Shown here piece after piece: positions 1-8,383 of a stretch of 64,000 bases of DNA. How positions within the stretch are numbered: position 1 is the stretch's first letter; every line of letters begins with the position of its first letter. The notes beneath the pieces were generated by a model. That model saw only the letters and a list, made by a program, of their open reading frames with translations, made no database searches and was not told the origin of the DNA. This DNA comes from Streptomyces sp. MUM 2J (GTDB taxonomy: Bacteria > Actinomycetota > Actinomycetes > Streptomycetales > Streptomycetaceae), in the NCBI RefSeq assembly GCF_022414535.1, contig NZ_JADWYM010000038.1, positions 1 through 64,000 of the forward strand, in the 5' to 3' direction. The position numbers and the translations under genes were made by a program.

Positions 1-202
1 CGACCCGTGGGGCTACGGCCGTTCGCTGGAGTGGGCGACCTCCTGCCCGCCGCCGCGGCACAACTTCCTCACCCTGCCGCGGATCCGCAGCGAATCCCCG
101 GCGTTCGACCTGCACCACCCCGAGATCGCCGAGCTGGAGCAGCTCGCGCTCGCCGGCCACGGTGACAAGGCCCTCTCCGGCGGCAAGGAGGCCGGCAAGT
201 GA
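1..202 (+). CDS. ctaD: Cytochrome c oxidase subunit I, C-terminal end (partial)
   Basis: The reading frame is open from base 2 to the TGA at 200-202 and gives about 66 residues. They begin with DPWGYGRSLEWATSCPPPRHNF, the conserved segment after the last membrane helix of aa3-type oxidase subunit I; a hydrophilic tail follows. The haem a/a3 and CuB ligands lie upstream of the window, so only the end of the gene is seen. Subunit I is the catalytic membrane core that reduces O2 and pumps protons. The stop overlaps the GTG of the next gene (ctaF) as GTGA, so the two are probably translationally coupled in one cta operon. Confidence 0.93.
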   Translation, partial: DPWGYGRSLEWATSCPPPRHNFLTLPRIRSESPAFDLHHPEIAELEQLALAGHGDKALSGGKEAGK

Positions 203-597
203 AGATCCAGGGCAAGATGTTCATCTGGCTGAGCGTCTTCCTGCTCGCCATGGCGGTCGTCTACGGCGTGTGGTCCAAGGAGCCGGCCGGCACGACCGCC
301 CTGTTCCTGGCCTTCGGCCTGTCCATCATGGTCGGCTTCTACCTCGGCTTCACGGCCAAGCGGGTCGACACCGGTGCGCAGGACAACAAGGAGGCGGACG
401 TCGCGGACGACGCGGGCGAGCTGGGGTTCTTCAGCCCGCACAGCTGGCAGCCGCTCGCGCTGGGCATCGGCGGTGCCATCGCCTTCCTGAGCGTCGCCAT
501 CGGCTGGTGGCTGATCTACTTCGCCGCGCCGATCATCCTGGTCGGCCTCTGGGGCTGGGTCTTCGAGTACTACCGCGGTGAGAACCGCACCCAGTAG
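199..597 (+). CDS. ctaF: Cytochrome c oxidase subunit IV (actinobacterial CtaF)
   Basis: This 132-residue membrane protein has an N-terminal helix pair (about residues 7-22 and 33-51), a charged cytoplasmic loop (about 54-75) and two more hydrophobic segments (about 85-123). The size and topology are those of the small actinobacterial-type oxidase subunit IV, which stabilises the aa3 oxidase in the bc1-aa3 supercomplex. GTG at 199 overlaps the ctaD stop by 4 nt, which fixes the start. A strong hairpin follows the stop (616-649), so this looks like the last gene of the ctaCDF transcript. Confidence 0.92.
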   Translation: MKIQGKMFIWLSVFLLAMAVVYGVWSKEPAGTTALFLAFGLSIMVGFYLGFTAKRVDTGAQDNKEADVADDAGELGFFSPHSWQPLALGIGGAIAFLSVAIGWWLIYFAAPIILVGLWGWVFEYYRGENRTQ

Positions 598-615
598 CAC
601 ACGCTGAACCGCGCC

Positions 616-649
616 GAGCCCGGACTCTCCGCAAGGAGCGTCCGGGCTC
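616..649 (+). terminator. Rho-independent-type hairpin after ctaF
   Basis: A perfect 10-bp stem (616-625 with 640-649, GAGCCCGGAC/GTCCGGGCTC) encloses a one-base mismatch and a second 4-bp stem, CTCC/GGAG (627-630 with 635-638), closed by a GCAA tetraloop at 631-634. There is no U tract, which is usual for Streptomyces. It lies 18 nt after the ctaF stop. Confidence 0.75.
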
Positions 650-749
650 ACGCGTTTGCAGCAGTGCCGGTGTCCGTTCGCCGTAGCCCGCGTCCCTCCA
701 AGGAGTGACCCGGCGCGCCGCGCTTGACTTCGCTTCCTAGCGTGAGGTC

Positions 750-2012
750 ATGAGCACGCACCCCCGCCCCCGCACCGTCGCCGGCTGCACTCTGATGGTG
801 ATCGCCCTCTGCGCGGGCGTCGCCTCCTGCAGCTCGGACGGCGACCCGCTCTCCGCCCGCCCCTACGACGCGGCGGACCAGATCGCCTTCAGCGGCCCCT
901 CGGACGACGCGAAGAAGGCAGACCCCGACAAGCCCCTGGAGATCACCTCGGAGGACTCCGACGGCCGCATCACCGATGTGACCGTCGTGGACGCCGCAGG
1001 ACGCTACGTCGCGGGCGAACTCTCCGCCGACGGCACCCGATGGCACAGCACCGAGCCGCTGGCCGCCGACGCCCACTACACGGTGCGGGTCAGCACCGAG
1101 GACGAGGACGGCGCCCCCGGCCGGAAGGTCTTCACCTTCGACACCGGCAAGCCCACCGCCAACAAGGCCCTCACGGTCGCCTTCGGCCCCAAGGCCGGCA
1201 CCTACGGCGTCGGACAGCCCGTCACGGCCGAGCTGAGCAAGCCGGTCAAGGACCCCCGGCAGCGCGCGATCGTCGAACGCGCGCTGAAGGTCGACTCGCT
1301 GCCGTCCGTGGAGGGCGCCTGGCACTGGGTCGACGACAAGGAACTCCACTACCGGCCCAAGGAGTACTGGCCCGCGCACGCCACCATCAGCGTCCGCAGC
1401 AACCTGGACGGCATCAAGATCGGCGACAGCCTCTGGGGCGGCACGTCCAAGCCGCTCGAACTGCAGACGGGCGACCGCGTCATCGCCGTGACGGACGCCG
1501 CCTCGCACTCGCTGACCCTCTACAAGAACGGCGAGGAGGTCAACGAGTTCCCCGTCACCACCGGCAAGCCCGGCTTCGAGACCCGCAACGGTGTCAAGGT
1601 GGTCCTGGGCAAGGAGCAGTTCGTCCGCATGCGCAGCACCAGCATCGGCATAGCCGCCGGCAGCGCGGACTCCTACGACCTGCCCGTCTACTGGGCGACT
1701 CGCGTCACCTGGAGCGGGGAGTACGTCCACGCTGCCCCCTGGTCCGTGGGATCCCAGGGCTACGCCAACGTCAGCCACGGCTGCACCGGAATGAGTACCT
1801 CCAACGCCGAATGGTTCTTCGAGCACGTCCGCGAGGGCGACATCGTCCAGGTCGTCAACAGCAACGGTGACACGATGGAGCCGTTCGGCAACGGCTTCGG
1901 CGACTGGAACCTCACCTGGACGAAGTGGCGTCAGGGCAGCGCGCTGACGCCGGGCACGGCGAACGCGCCGAGCCAGGCCCAGGAGGCCAGACTGAGGCCG
2001 CAGAGCGTGTGA
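750..2012 (+). CDS. L,D-transpeptidase lipoprotein (YkuD domain with Ig-like N-terminal region)
   Basis: This 420-residue protein probably makes 3-3 peptidoglycan cross-links at the outer face of the membrane. The N-terminus is a lipoprotein signal with lipobox VASC (Cys27). Residues of roughly 45-245 resemble the Ig-like domains of mycobacterial LdtMt2 (Big_10 type). The YkuD catalytic domain (about 246-375) ends in SHGCTGMS, with nucleophile Cys345, adjacent His343 and an upstream conserved His in YVHAAPW. A short tail follows. It lies on the same strand as the oxidase genes but is separated from ctaF by a terminator, so it is probably its own transcript. Streptomyces carry several Ldt paralogues; which one this is cannot be told from sequence alone. 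Confidence 0.9.
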   Translation: MSTHPRPRTVAGCTLMVIALCAGVASCSSDGDPLSARPYDAADQIAFSGPSDDAKKADPDKPLEITSEDSDGRITDVTVVDAAGRYVAGELSADGTRWHSTEPLAADAHYTVRVSTEDEDGAPGRKVFTFDTGKPTANKALTVAFGPKAGTYGVGQPVTAELSKPVKDPRQRAIVERALKVDSLPSVEGAWHWVDDKELHYRPKEYWPAHATISVRSNLDGIKIGDSLWGGTSKPLELQTGDRVIAVTDAASHSLTLYKNGEEVNEFPVTTGKPGFETRNGVKVVLGKEQFVRMRSTSIGIAAGSADSYDLPVYWATRVTWSGEYVHAAPWSVGSQGYANVSHGCTGMSTSNAEWFFEHVREGDIVQVVNSNGDTMEPFGNGFGDWNLTWTKWRQGSALTPGTANAPSQAQEARLRPQSV

Positions 2013-2031
2013 CGGCGCCTCGACGGCGCCG
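2013..2031 (+). terminator. Short hairpin directly after the L,D-transpeptidase stop
   Basis: A 7-bp perfect stem CGGCGCC/GGCGCCG with a 5-nt loop starts immediately after the TGA. It is modest in length and is called only from its position. The remaining bases up to 2260 are GC-rich and I see no gene in them. Confidence 0.4.
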
Positions 2032-2260
2032 AGTCCCCCAGGGGACCGGAAGGCCGCGAGAACAGCACCCACCGTGCCGCGGCGCCGTGCGGCAGCGGCA
2101 TCCGGGCCACCGCGACCGCGGCACCTGGCGGGAAGGGCCCCGCCCCCGACGGCGCTCCGCGCTCCCGCGGGACGCCGGGCCCGTGCACCACCGATCACGG
2201 CGGAGCAGCGGACCACCGGCGGACCACCGGCGGCCCGCCGCGGCGCGGCCGGCGGACCGC

Positions 2261-2662
2261 TCAGGCGCTGGCCAGGCGCTGCTGCCGCAGCAGGGACGCC
2301 AGGGCCGTGGCGAACTCCACCGGATCCACCGGCAGCGTCACCGCCGCGTCCGCCCGGCTCCAGGTGGCCAGCCACGCATCCTGCGGCCGGCCCATCAGCA
2401 GCAGCACCGGCGGGCACCGGAACACCTCGTCCTTGATCTGCCGGCACAGCCCCATACCGCCCATGGGCACCGCCTCACCGTCCAGGACGCAGACGTCGAT
2501 CCCGCCCCGGTCCAGCTCCCGCACCACCGCTTCGGGTGTCGCGCACTCCACGAACTCCACCGTCGGCACGTCCGGGGCCGGCCTCCGGCCGCAGGCCAAC
2601 CGCACCTGCTCCCGCGTGTTGGAGTCGTCGCTGTAGACCAGCACGGTGGCGGTCGGCTGCAT
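2261..2662 (-). CDS. Atypical response-regulator receiver-like protein
   Basis: The 133-residue protein has the length and alternating pattern of a CheY-like receiver domain and no output domain. An acidic pair follows strand 1 (Asp12-Asp13), and the expected phospho-acceptor is Asp61 in VCVLDGEAV. The position where a receiver normally has its conserved Lys (K-P) reads L-P, so the canonical Lys is missing. It may be a pseudo-receiver that works by protein contact and not by phosphorylation. It is read opposite to the flanking cytochrome genes, between the L,D-transpeptidase and ctaE. A role in tuning respiration is only a guess from position. No partner kinase is adjacent. Confidence 0.72.
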   Translation of the reverse strand: MQPTATVLVYSDDSNTREQVRLACGRRPAPDVPTVEFVECATPEAVVRELDRGGIDVCVLDGEAVPMGGMGLCRQIKDEVFRCPPVLLLMGRPQDAWLATWSRADAAVTLPVDPVEFATALASLLRQQRLASA

Positions 2663-2796
2663 GGTTCCTCCGAGACGTCAGCGTCGTGGGGACAAGCCCG
2701 ATGGGCCGGATGCTACTCCCTTGAACACCACGTCAACACCGGTATGAACGGCCAAGACACTCCGAACGGGACCCCCCAGGGTGAGGGCGGGATAAG

Positions 2797-2817
2797 CGAC
2801 CGACATAATGTCGGTCG
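2797..2817 (+). promoter_or_regulatory. Perfect palindrome and -10-like hexamer over the ctaE start
   Basis: The arms CGACCGACAT (2797-2806) and ATGTCGGTCG (2808-2817) are perfect inverted repeats around one central A. The ATG of ctaE lies in the right arm. The same bases hold CATAAT (2804-2809), a good -10 hexamer, seven bases before an in-frame GTG at 2817. The site could therefore be an operator over a leaderless promoter, or an RNA hairpin hiding the start. Confidence 0.5.
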
Positions 2818-3428
2818 TGGCGACAGCAACGACAGTAGAAACCGGGCACGCGCACCCGTCGGTCAATCGGCCGAACCTCACCAGTGTCGGAACCATCATC
2901 TGGCTGAGTTCCGAGCTGATGTTCTTCGCGGCCCTCTTCGCGATGTACTTCACCCTGCGATCGGTGACGGGTCCCGATCACTGGAAGGAGATGGCGGATG
3001 CGCTGAACGTCCCGTTCTCCTCCGTGAACACCACGATCCTGGTGCTCTCCTCACTCACCTGTCAGCTCGGCGTCTTCGCCGCCGAGCGCGGTGACGTGAA
3101 GAAGCTCCGGGGCTGGTTCATCGTCACCTTCATCATGGGTGCGATCTTCATCGGCGGTCAGGTCTTCGAGTACACCGAGCTGGTGAAGGAGGACGGCATC
3201 TCGCTCTCCTCCGACCCCTACGGCTCGGTCTTCTACCTGACCACCGGCTTCCACGGCCTGCACGTGACGGGCGGTCTCATCGCCTTCCTGCTGGTCCTCG
3301 GCCGTACCTACGCGGCCAAGAGGTTCACCCACGAGCAGGCGACCGCCGCCATCGTCGTGTCCTACTACTGGCACTTCGTCGATGTCGTCTGGATCGGCCT
3401 GTTCGCCACGATCTACCTGATCCAGTAG
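2808..3428 (+). CDS. ctaE: Cytochrome c oxidase subunit III
   Basis: The 206-residue membrane protein has five hydrophobic helices and the HHF-type subunit III motifs (for example TTGFHGLHVTGG near residue 147 and YYWHFVDVVWIGLF near the end). This is the short five-helix actinobacterial form. It supports the catalytic core of the aa3 oxidase. It heads the ctaE-qcrC-qcrA-qcrB cluster; the gap to qcrC is 79 nt and the last three genes overlap. ATG 2808 is used here. GTG 2817, nine bases in, is an alternative because CATAAT at 2804-2809 would place transcription initiation almost exactly on it. Confidence 0.93.
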   Translation: MSVVATATTVETGHAHPSVNRPNLTSVGTIIWLSSELMFFAALFAMYFTLRSVTGPDHWKEMADALNVPFSSVNTTILVLSSLTCQLGVFAAERGDVKKLRGWFIVTFIMGAIFIGGQVFEYTELVKEDGISLSSDPYGSVFYLTTGFHGLHVTGGLIAFLLVLGRTYAAKRFTHEQATAAIVVSYYWHFVDVVWIGLFATIYLIQ

Positions 3429-3507
3429 CAGGGCCCGATCCCCGCGCGTTCCCGCAACGCACCCACCAGAAGCATCGACGCAGAAGATCCTGACACCGGG
3501 GTAATCC

Positions 3508-4320
3508 GTGAAAAAGCTCTCCGCACGACGACGCCATCCGCTGGCGGCGGTCGTCGTCCTACTCCTCGCGCTGGCGGCCACCGGGGGGCTGTACGCCGCG
3601 TTCGCGCCCGCGAGCAAGGCGCAGGCCGATGAAACCGCCCAGTCCCTCGCCATCGAAGAGGGCAAGAAGCTCTTCGCCGTCGGCTGCGCCAGCTGTCACG
3701 GCACCGGCGGTCAGGGCACCTCCGACGGCCCGAGCCTGGTCGGCGTGGGTGCCGCGGCCGTCGACTTCCAGGTCGGCACCGGCCGCATGCCCGCGGCCAC
3801 CTCGCAGGGCGCCCAGGCCCCGCGGAAGAGGGTGCAGTACTCGCAGGCCGAGATCGACCAGCTGGCCGCGTTCGTGGCCTCGCTCGGCGCCGGTCCGGCC
3901 GTCCCGACCAAGGAGCAGTACGGCGCCGAGGGTGCCGACATCGCCAAGGGCGGTGAGCTGTTCCGCACCAACTGCGCGCAGTGCCACAACTTCACCGGCA
4001 AGGGCGGTGCCCTGACCAGGGGCAAGTTCGCCCCGACCCTTGAGGGTGTGGACCCGAAGCACATCTACGAGGCCATGCAGACCGGCCCGCAGAACATGCC
4101 GTCGTTCCCCGACACCACCATGTCGGAGCAGAACAAGAAGGACATCATCGCGTACCTGCACGCGGTCGACAGCAGTGAGACGGAGAACCCGGGTGGTCTG
4201 GAGCTGGGCGGCCTCGGTCCGGTCAGCGAGGGCCTGTTCGCCTGGATCTTCGGTCTCGGTGCTCTGATCGCGGTCGCCGTCTGGGTCGCCGCTCGGACCG
4301 CAAAGGCCAAGAAGTCATGA
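3508..4320 (+). CDS. qcrC: Cytochrome bc1 complex, dihaem cytochrome c subunit
   Basis: The 270-residue membrane-anchored protein carries two covalent haem c sites, C60-A-S-C-H64 and C156-A-Q-C-H160, in two class I cytochrome c folds. It has an N-terminal signal-anchor (about residues 10-32) and a C-terminal membrane helix (about 243-264). In Actinobacteria this fused dihaem protein replaces both cytochrome c1 and soluble cytochrome c and passes electrons directly from bc1 to the aa3 oxidase. The start is GTG 3508. The stop overlaps the qcrA ATG (ATGA), indicating coupled translation. Confidence 0.96.
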   Translation: MKKLSARRRHPLAAVVVLLLALAATGGLYAAFAPASKAQADETAQSLAIEEGKKLFAVGCASCHGTGGQGTSDGPSLVGVGAAAVDFQVGTGRMPAATSQGAQAPRKRVQYSQAEIDQLAAFVASLGAGPAVPTKEQYGAEGADIAKGGELFRTNCAQCHNFTGKGGALTRGKFAPTLEGVDPKHIYEAMQTGPQNMPSFPDTTMSEQNKKDIIAYLHAVDSSETENPGGLELGGLGPVSEGLFAWIFGLGALIAVAVWVAARTAKAKKS

Positions 4321-5375
4321 GTAGCCAAGACATTCCAGAAGAGAACCTGCCCGCAGAGCAGGACCACGCGCACGGCGCGGTAAGCGTGGCGGACGAGAAG
4401 AACCCGTTCGCCGACCCGGGCCTGCCGCCCCACGAGCCCCGGATCCAGGACATCGACGAGCGGGCCGCCAAGCGGTCCGAGCGCGTCGTCGCCCTGCTGT
4501 TCACGGTGTCGATGCTGGCCACCCTCGGCTTCATCGCCTCGTACGTCGCGATCCCGAACGACAAGTCGATCTTCGTCTTCCCGATCGGGCACATCAGCGC
4601 GATGAACTTCGCGCTCGGCCTGACCCTCGGCACGGCGCTGTTCTGCATCGGCGCGGGCGCGGTCCACTGGGCCCGCACCCTGATGTCGGACGAGGAGGTC
4701 GCCGACGAGCGGCACGCCATCGAGGCCGCTCCCGACGTCCGGGCCAAGGTCCACGAGGACTTCAAGCAGGGCGCCAAGGAGTCGGCGATCGGCCGTCGCA
4801 AGCTGATCCGCAACACGATGCTCGGCGCGCTGACCCTGGTCCCGCTGTCGGGTCTGTTCCTGCTGCGCGACCTCGGCCCGCTGCCCGGCACGAAGCTGCG
4901 GCACACCCTGTGGTCCAAGGGCAAGCTGCTGGTCAACATGAACACGAACGAGCCGCTGCGTCCCGAGGACGTCGCCGTCGGCTCGCTCACCTTCGCCAAG
5001 CCCGAGGGCCTGGAGGAGGACGACGAGGAGTTCCAGACCGAGATCGCCAAGGCGGCCCTGATGATCGTCCGGCTCCAGCCGGAGAACATCAAGGACAAGC
5101 GCGAGCTCGAGTGGTCGCACGAGGGCATCGTGGCGTACTCCAAGATCTGCACCCACGTCGGGTGCCCGATCTCGCTGTACGAGCAGCAGACCCACCACGT
5201 GCTGTGCCCCTGCCACCAGTCCACCTTCGACCTGTCCGACGGTGCCCGCGTGATCTTCGGTCCCGCCGGTCACGCCCTGCCGCAGCTGCGGATCGGCGTG
5301 AACGACGAGGGCTACCTGGAGGCGCTCGGCGACTTCGCAGAGCCTGTCGGTCCTGCATTCTGGGAGCGCGGATGA
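4317..5375 (+). CDS. qcrA: Cytochrome bc1 complex, Rieske iron-sulfur subunit
   Basis: The 352-residue protein has the long actinobacterial N-terminal extension with three membrane helices (around residues 55-78, 90-112 and 164-184). The Rieske domain follows. [2Fe-2S] ligands are Cys278 and His280 in CTHVGC, and Cys297 and His300 in CPCHQS; Cys283 and Cys299 form the usual structural disulfide. It accepts electrons from menaquinol and passes them to QcrC. It overlaps the neighbouring genes on both sides by 4 nt. Confidence 0.96.
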   Translation: MSSQDIPEENLPAEQDHAHGAVSVADEKNPFADPGLPPHEPRIQDIDERAAKRSERVVALLFTVSMLATLGFIASYVAIPNDKSIFVFPIGHISAMNFALGLTLGTALFCIGAGAVHWARTLMSDEEVADERHAIEAAPDVRAKVHEDFKQGAKESAIGRRKLIRNTMLGALTLVPLSGLFLLRDLGPLPGTKLRHTLWSKGKLLVNMNTNEPLRPEDVAVGSLTFAKPEGLEEDDEEFQTEIAKAALMIVRLQPENIKDKRELEWSHEGIVAYSKICTHVGCPISLYEQQTHHVLCPCHQSTFDLSDGARVIFGPAGHALPQLRIGVNDEGYLEALGDFAEPVGPAFWERG

Positions 5376-7009
5376 GCACGACAACCAGCACCGATTCCCG
5401 CTCGCGCGGGAAGGCGCCGGCCGGCGAGCGTGTCGCCGACTGGGCCGACGGCAGGCTCGGGATCTACTCCCTGGCCAAGGCCAACATGCGCAAGATCTTC
5501 CCCGACCACTGGTCGTTCATGTTGGGCGAAGTGTGCATGTACAGCTTCATCATCATCATCCTGACGGGTGTCTACCTGACGCTGTTCTTCCACCCGTCGA
5601 TGAACGAGGTGGAGTACCACGGCTCGTACGTCCCGCTCCAGGGACAGCTGATGTCCGAGGCGTTCAACTCGACCCTGCACATCTCCTTCGACGTGCGCGG
5701 TGGCCTGCTCATCCGGCAGATCCACCACTGGGCCGCGCTGATCTTCCTCGCCGGCATGTTCGTGCACATGATGCGCGTGTTCTTCACCGGCGCGTTCCGC
5801 AAGCCGCGTGAGATCAACTGGCTGTTCGGCTTCCTGCTGTTCGTCCTGGGCATGTTCACCGGGTTCACCGGCTACTCGCTCCCGGACGACCTGCTCTCGG
5901 GCACCGGTGTCCGCTTCATGGAGGGCGCGATCCTGTCCGTGCCGATCGTCGGCACGTACCTGTCGTTCTTCCTCTTCGGCGGCGAGTTCCCGGGCGGCGA
6001 CTTCGTGGCCCGCTTCTACTCGATCCACATCCTGCTGCTGCCGGGCATCATGCTGGGCCTGATGGTGGCCCACCTGATCCTGGTCTTCTACCACAAGCAC
6101 ACCCAGTTCGCGGGCCCCGGCAAGTCGAACAAGAACGTCGTCGGCATGCCGCTGCTGCCGGTGTACATGGCGAAGGCCGGCGGCTTCTTCTTCCTGGTCT
6201 TCGGTGCCATCGCGGTCCTCTCCGCGATCGCCCAGATCAACCCGATCTGGGCCATGGGCCCCTACCGTCCGGACCAGGTGTCCACCGGCGCCCAGCCCGA
6301 CTGGTACATGGGCTTCTCCGAAGGCCTGATCCGGTTCATGCCGGGCTGGGAGGTCAACTTCTGGGGTCACACGCTCGTCCTGGGCGTGTTCATCCCGCTG
6401 GTGATCTTCCCGCTGGTCCTGGTGGCGATCGCGGTCTACCCGTTCATCGAGGCCTGGGTCACCGGTGACAAGCGCGAGCACCACATCCTGGACCGCCCGC
6501 GCAACGCCCCGACCCGCACCGGCCTCGGCGTCGCGTGGATGACGGTGTACCTGACCCTGCTGATCGGCGGTGGCAACGACCTGTGGGCCACCCACTTCCA
6601 CCTGTCGATCAACGCGGTGACGTGGTTCGTCCGGATCTTCGTCTTCGTCGGCCCGGTCCTGGGCTTCCTGATCACCAAGCGGATCTGCCTCGGCCTCCAG
6701 CGCCGCGACCGGGAGAAGGTGCTGCACGGTCGCGAGACCGGCACCATCAAGCGCCTGCCGCACGGTGAGTTCATCGAGGTCCACGAGCCGCTCAGCCAGG
6801 AGCAGCTGCACACCCTGACCGCGCACGAGCAGTACCAGCCGCTCGAGATCGGCCCGACGGTCGACGACAACGGCGTCGAGCGCAAGGTCAAGGGCTCCGA
6901 GAAGCTGCGCGCCAAGCTGAGCGACGCGTACTTCGGCGAGGAGGCCCAGATTCCGAAGCCGACCGTCGAGGAGTACAAGGAGATCACGAGCGGCCACGGC
7001 CACCACTGA
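5372..7009 (+). CDS. qcrB: Cytochrome bc1 complex, cytochrome b subunit
   Basis: The 545-residue membrane protein holds the two b haems and the menaquinol oxidation site. The b6-like N-terminal half contains the paired histidines (HH in RQIHHWAAL and H in the later helix SIHILLLPGIM). A long C-terminal cytoplasmic extension of about 120 residues is typical of actinobacterial QcrB. ATG 5372 overlaps the qcrA stop by 4 nt. A very strong terminator follows, ending the ctaE-qcrCAB transcript. QcrB is the target of Q203-type inhibitors in mycobacteria. Confidence 0.96.
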   Translation: MSTTTSTDSRSRGKAPAGERVADWADGRLGIYSLAKANMRKIFPDHWSFMLGEVCMYSFIIIILTGVYLTLFFHPSMNEVEYHGSYVPLQGQLMSEAFNSTLHISFDVRGGLLIRQIHHWAALIFLAGMFVHMMRVFFTGAFRKPREINWLFGFLLFVLGMFTGFTGYSLPDDLLSGTGVRFMEGAILSVPIVGTYLSFFLFGGEFPGGDFVARFYSIHILLLPGIMLGLMVAHLILVFYHKHTQFAGPGKSNKNVVGMPLLPVYMAKAGGFFFLVFGAIAVLSAIAQINPIWAMGPYRPDQVSTGAQPDWYMGFSEGLIRFMPGWEVNFWGHTLVLGVFIPLVIFPLVLVAIAVYPFIEAWVTGDKREHHILDRPRNAPTRTGLGVAWMTVYLTLLIGGGNDLWATHFHLSINAVTWFVRIFVFVGPVLGFLITKRICLGLQRRDREKVLHGRETGTIKRLPHGEFIEVHEPLSQEQLHTLTAHEQYQPLEIGPTVDDNGVERKVKGSEKLRAKLSDAYFGEEAQIPKPTVEEYKEITSGHGHH

Positions 7010-7028
7010 TCGTTTGCGTCAGCCACGC

Positions 7029-7075
7029 CACGGCGAAGGGCCCCGTCCGGTCTGCGGACGGGGCCCTTCGCCGTG
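7029..7075 (+). terminator. Strong terminator after qcrB
   Basis: A perfect 21-bp stem (7029-7049 with 7055-7075) closes a 5-nt loop (GTCTG) 20 nt after the qcrB stop. It is among the longest perfect hairpins I found in the window. Confidence 0.9.
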
Positions 7076-7197
7076 CCGCGGGGTCGATAGGGTGGGTACG
7101 AGGGTCCGCACAGTGCCGTGACGCGGCCGCACGCCGAACCCCGGGACACCCCCGACGGACCCCACGACCACGACAGGACCAAGGAAAGGTCCGAGAC

Positions 7198-7230
7198 CTC
7201 TGCGGATCCCGCAGAGCCCGTACCGGTACG
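7198..7230 (+). other. trpD: Hairpin plus 12-bp palindrome in the trpD leader
   Basis: An 8-bp stem CTCTGCGG/CCGCAGAG (7198-7205 with 7209-7216) is followed by the perfect palindrome CGTACCGGTACG (7219-7230). It ends just before the TAGGAG ribosome-binding site of trpD. No Trp-rich leader peptide is visible here, unlike upstream of trpE. A role in translation control is inferred only from position. Confidence 0.35.
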
Positions 7231-7245
7231 CACTAGGAGCGGCTG

Positions 7246-8310
7246 ATGAGCGCTGTGACCCCCGCTGGAGGCGACACCGCGGCGGGCCGTTCCTGGCCCG
7301 AGGTGCTGAACGCCCTGCTCGACGGCCGTGACCAGAGCGCCGACGCGACGGCCTGGGCGATGGACCGGATCATGCGCGGCGAGGCGACCGACGCCCAGAT
7401 CGCCGGGTTCGCGGTGGCCCTGCGCGCCAAGGGCGAGACCGTCGAGGAGATCACCGGCCTGGTCCGGGCGATGTACGAGCACGCCAACGTGATCGACGTG
7501 CCGGGGACGACGGTCGACATCGTCGGCACCGGAGGCGACGGCGCCAAGACGGTGAACATCTCCACCATGTCCTCGATCGTGGTCGCCGGCACCGGCGCCA
7601 AGGTCGTCAAGCACGGCAACCGGGCGGCGTCCTCGGCGTCCGGCGCCTCGGACGTGCTGGAGAAGCTCGGCGTCAACCTGGAACTGACACCGCAGCGCGT
7701 GGCCCAGGTCGCCGAGGAGGCCGGGATCACCTTCTGCTTCGCGGTGAAGTTCCATCCGGCGCTGCGTCACGTGGCCGCCGCACGCGGCCAGTTGGGCATC
7801 CGCACCACCTTCAACTTCCTCGGCCCGCTGACCAACCCGGCGAAGGTGAAGGCACAGGCGGTCGGCGTCGCCGACCTGCGCATGGCCCCGATCGTGGCCG
7901 GCGTCTTCGCCGAACGCGGCAATTCCTCCCTCGTCTTCCGCGGTGACGACGGCCTGGACGAACTGACCACCACCTCCACCTCCCGGGTCTGGGTCGTCCG
8001 GGACGGCAAGGTCCGCGAGGAGGTCTTCGACCCGCGGGACGTCGGCCTCGACGTCGTCCCGGTGGAGGCGCTGCGCGGCGCCGACGCCGCGTACAACGCG
8101 GAGGTCGCCCGCCGTCTGCTGGACGGCGAGCGCGGCCCCGTCCGGGACGCCGTCCTGCTGAACTCGGCCGCGGCCCTGGTCGCCCTGGAGCCCGTCGACG
8201 GCCCGCTGGTGGACGGGATCCGGGCGGGGATGGCGAAGGCGGCCGAGTCGATCGACTCCGGGGCCGCCCGGCGGACCCTGGAACGCTGGGTGGCCGCCAG
8301 CAACGCCTGA
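7246..8310 (+). CDS. trpD: Anthranilate phosphoribosyltransferase
   Basis: The 354-residue protein transfers phosphoribose from PRPP to anthranilate in the second committed step of tryptophan synthesis. The glycine-rich PRPP site GTGGDGAKTVNIST (about residues 90-103) and the anthranilate-site motif KHGNRAASS (about 122-130) are intact, and the length fits the family. ATG 7246 has TAGGAG 7 nt upstream. The gene stands apart from trpE (37.5 kb in this window) and from other trp genes, as is usual in Streptomyces. It follows the qcrB terminator and so has its own promoter in 7080-7245. Confidence 0.95.
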   Translation: MSAVTPAGGDTAAGRSWPEVLNALLDGRDQSADATAWAMDRIMRGEATDAQIAGFAVALRAKGETVEEITGLVRAMYEHANVIDVPGTTVDIVGTGGDGAKTVNISTMSSIVVAGTGAKVVKHGNRAASSASGASDVLEKLGVNLELTPQRVAQVAEEAGITFCFAVKFHPALRHVAAARGQLGIRTTFNFLGPLTNPAKVKAQAVGVADLRMAPIVAGVFAERGNSSLVFRGDDGLDELTTTSTSRVWVVRDGKVREEVFDPRDVGLDVVPVEALRGADAAYNAEVARRLLDGERGPVRDAVLLNSAAALVALEPVDGPLVDGIRAGMAKAAESIDSGAARRTLERWVAASNA

Positions 8311-8383
8311 CACCGGCTGCAGCGGTCCCGCGATCCGGACACGGGTTGCGGGACCGCGATCACTTCGCGTACGTTCCTGAACA

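Noticed and set aside
648..2447. A 599-codon open frame on the minus strand over the L,D-transpeptidase gene
   Set aside because: Long antisense frames are normal in DNA this GC-rich. Its translation is Gly/Ala/Val/Arg-rich without domains, whereas the plus-strand gene has a lipobox and catalytic motif.
5312..7006. A 564-codon minus-strand frame over qcrB
   Set aside because: It is the complement of the conserved cytochrome b gene and has only low-complexity charged sequence.
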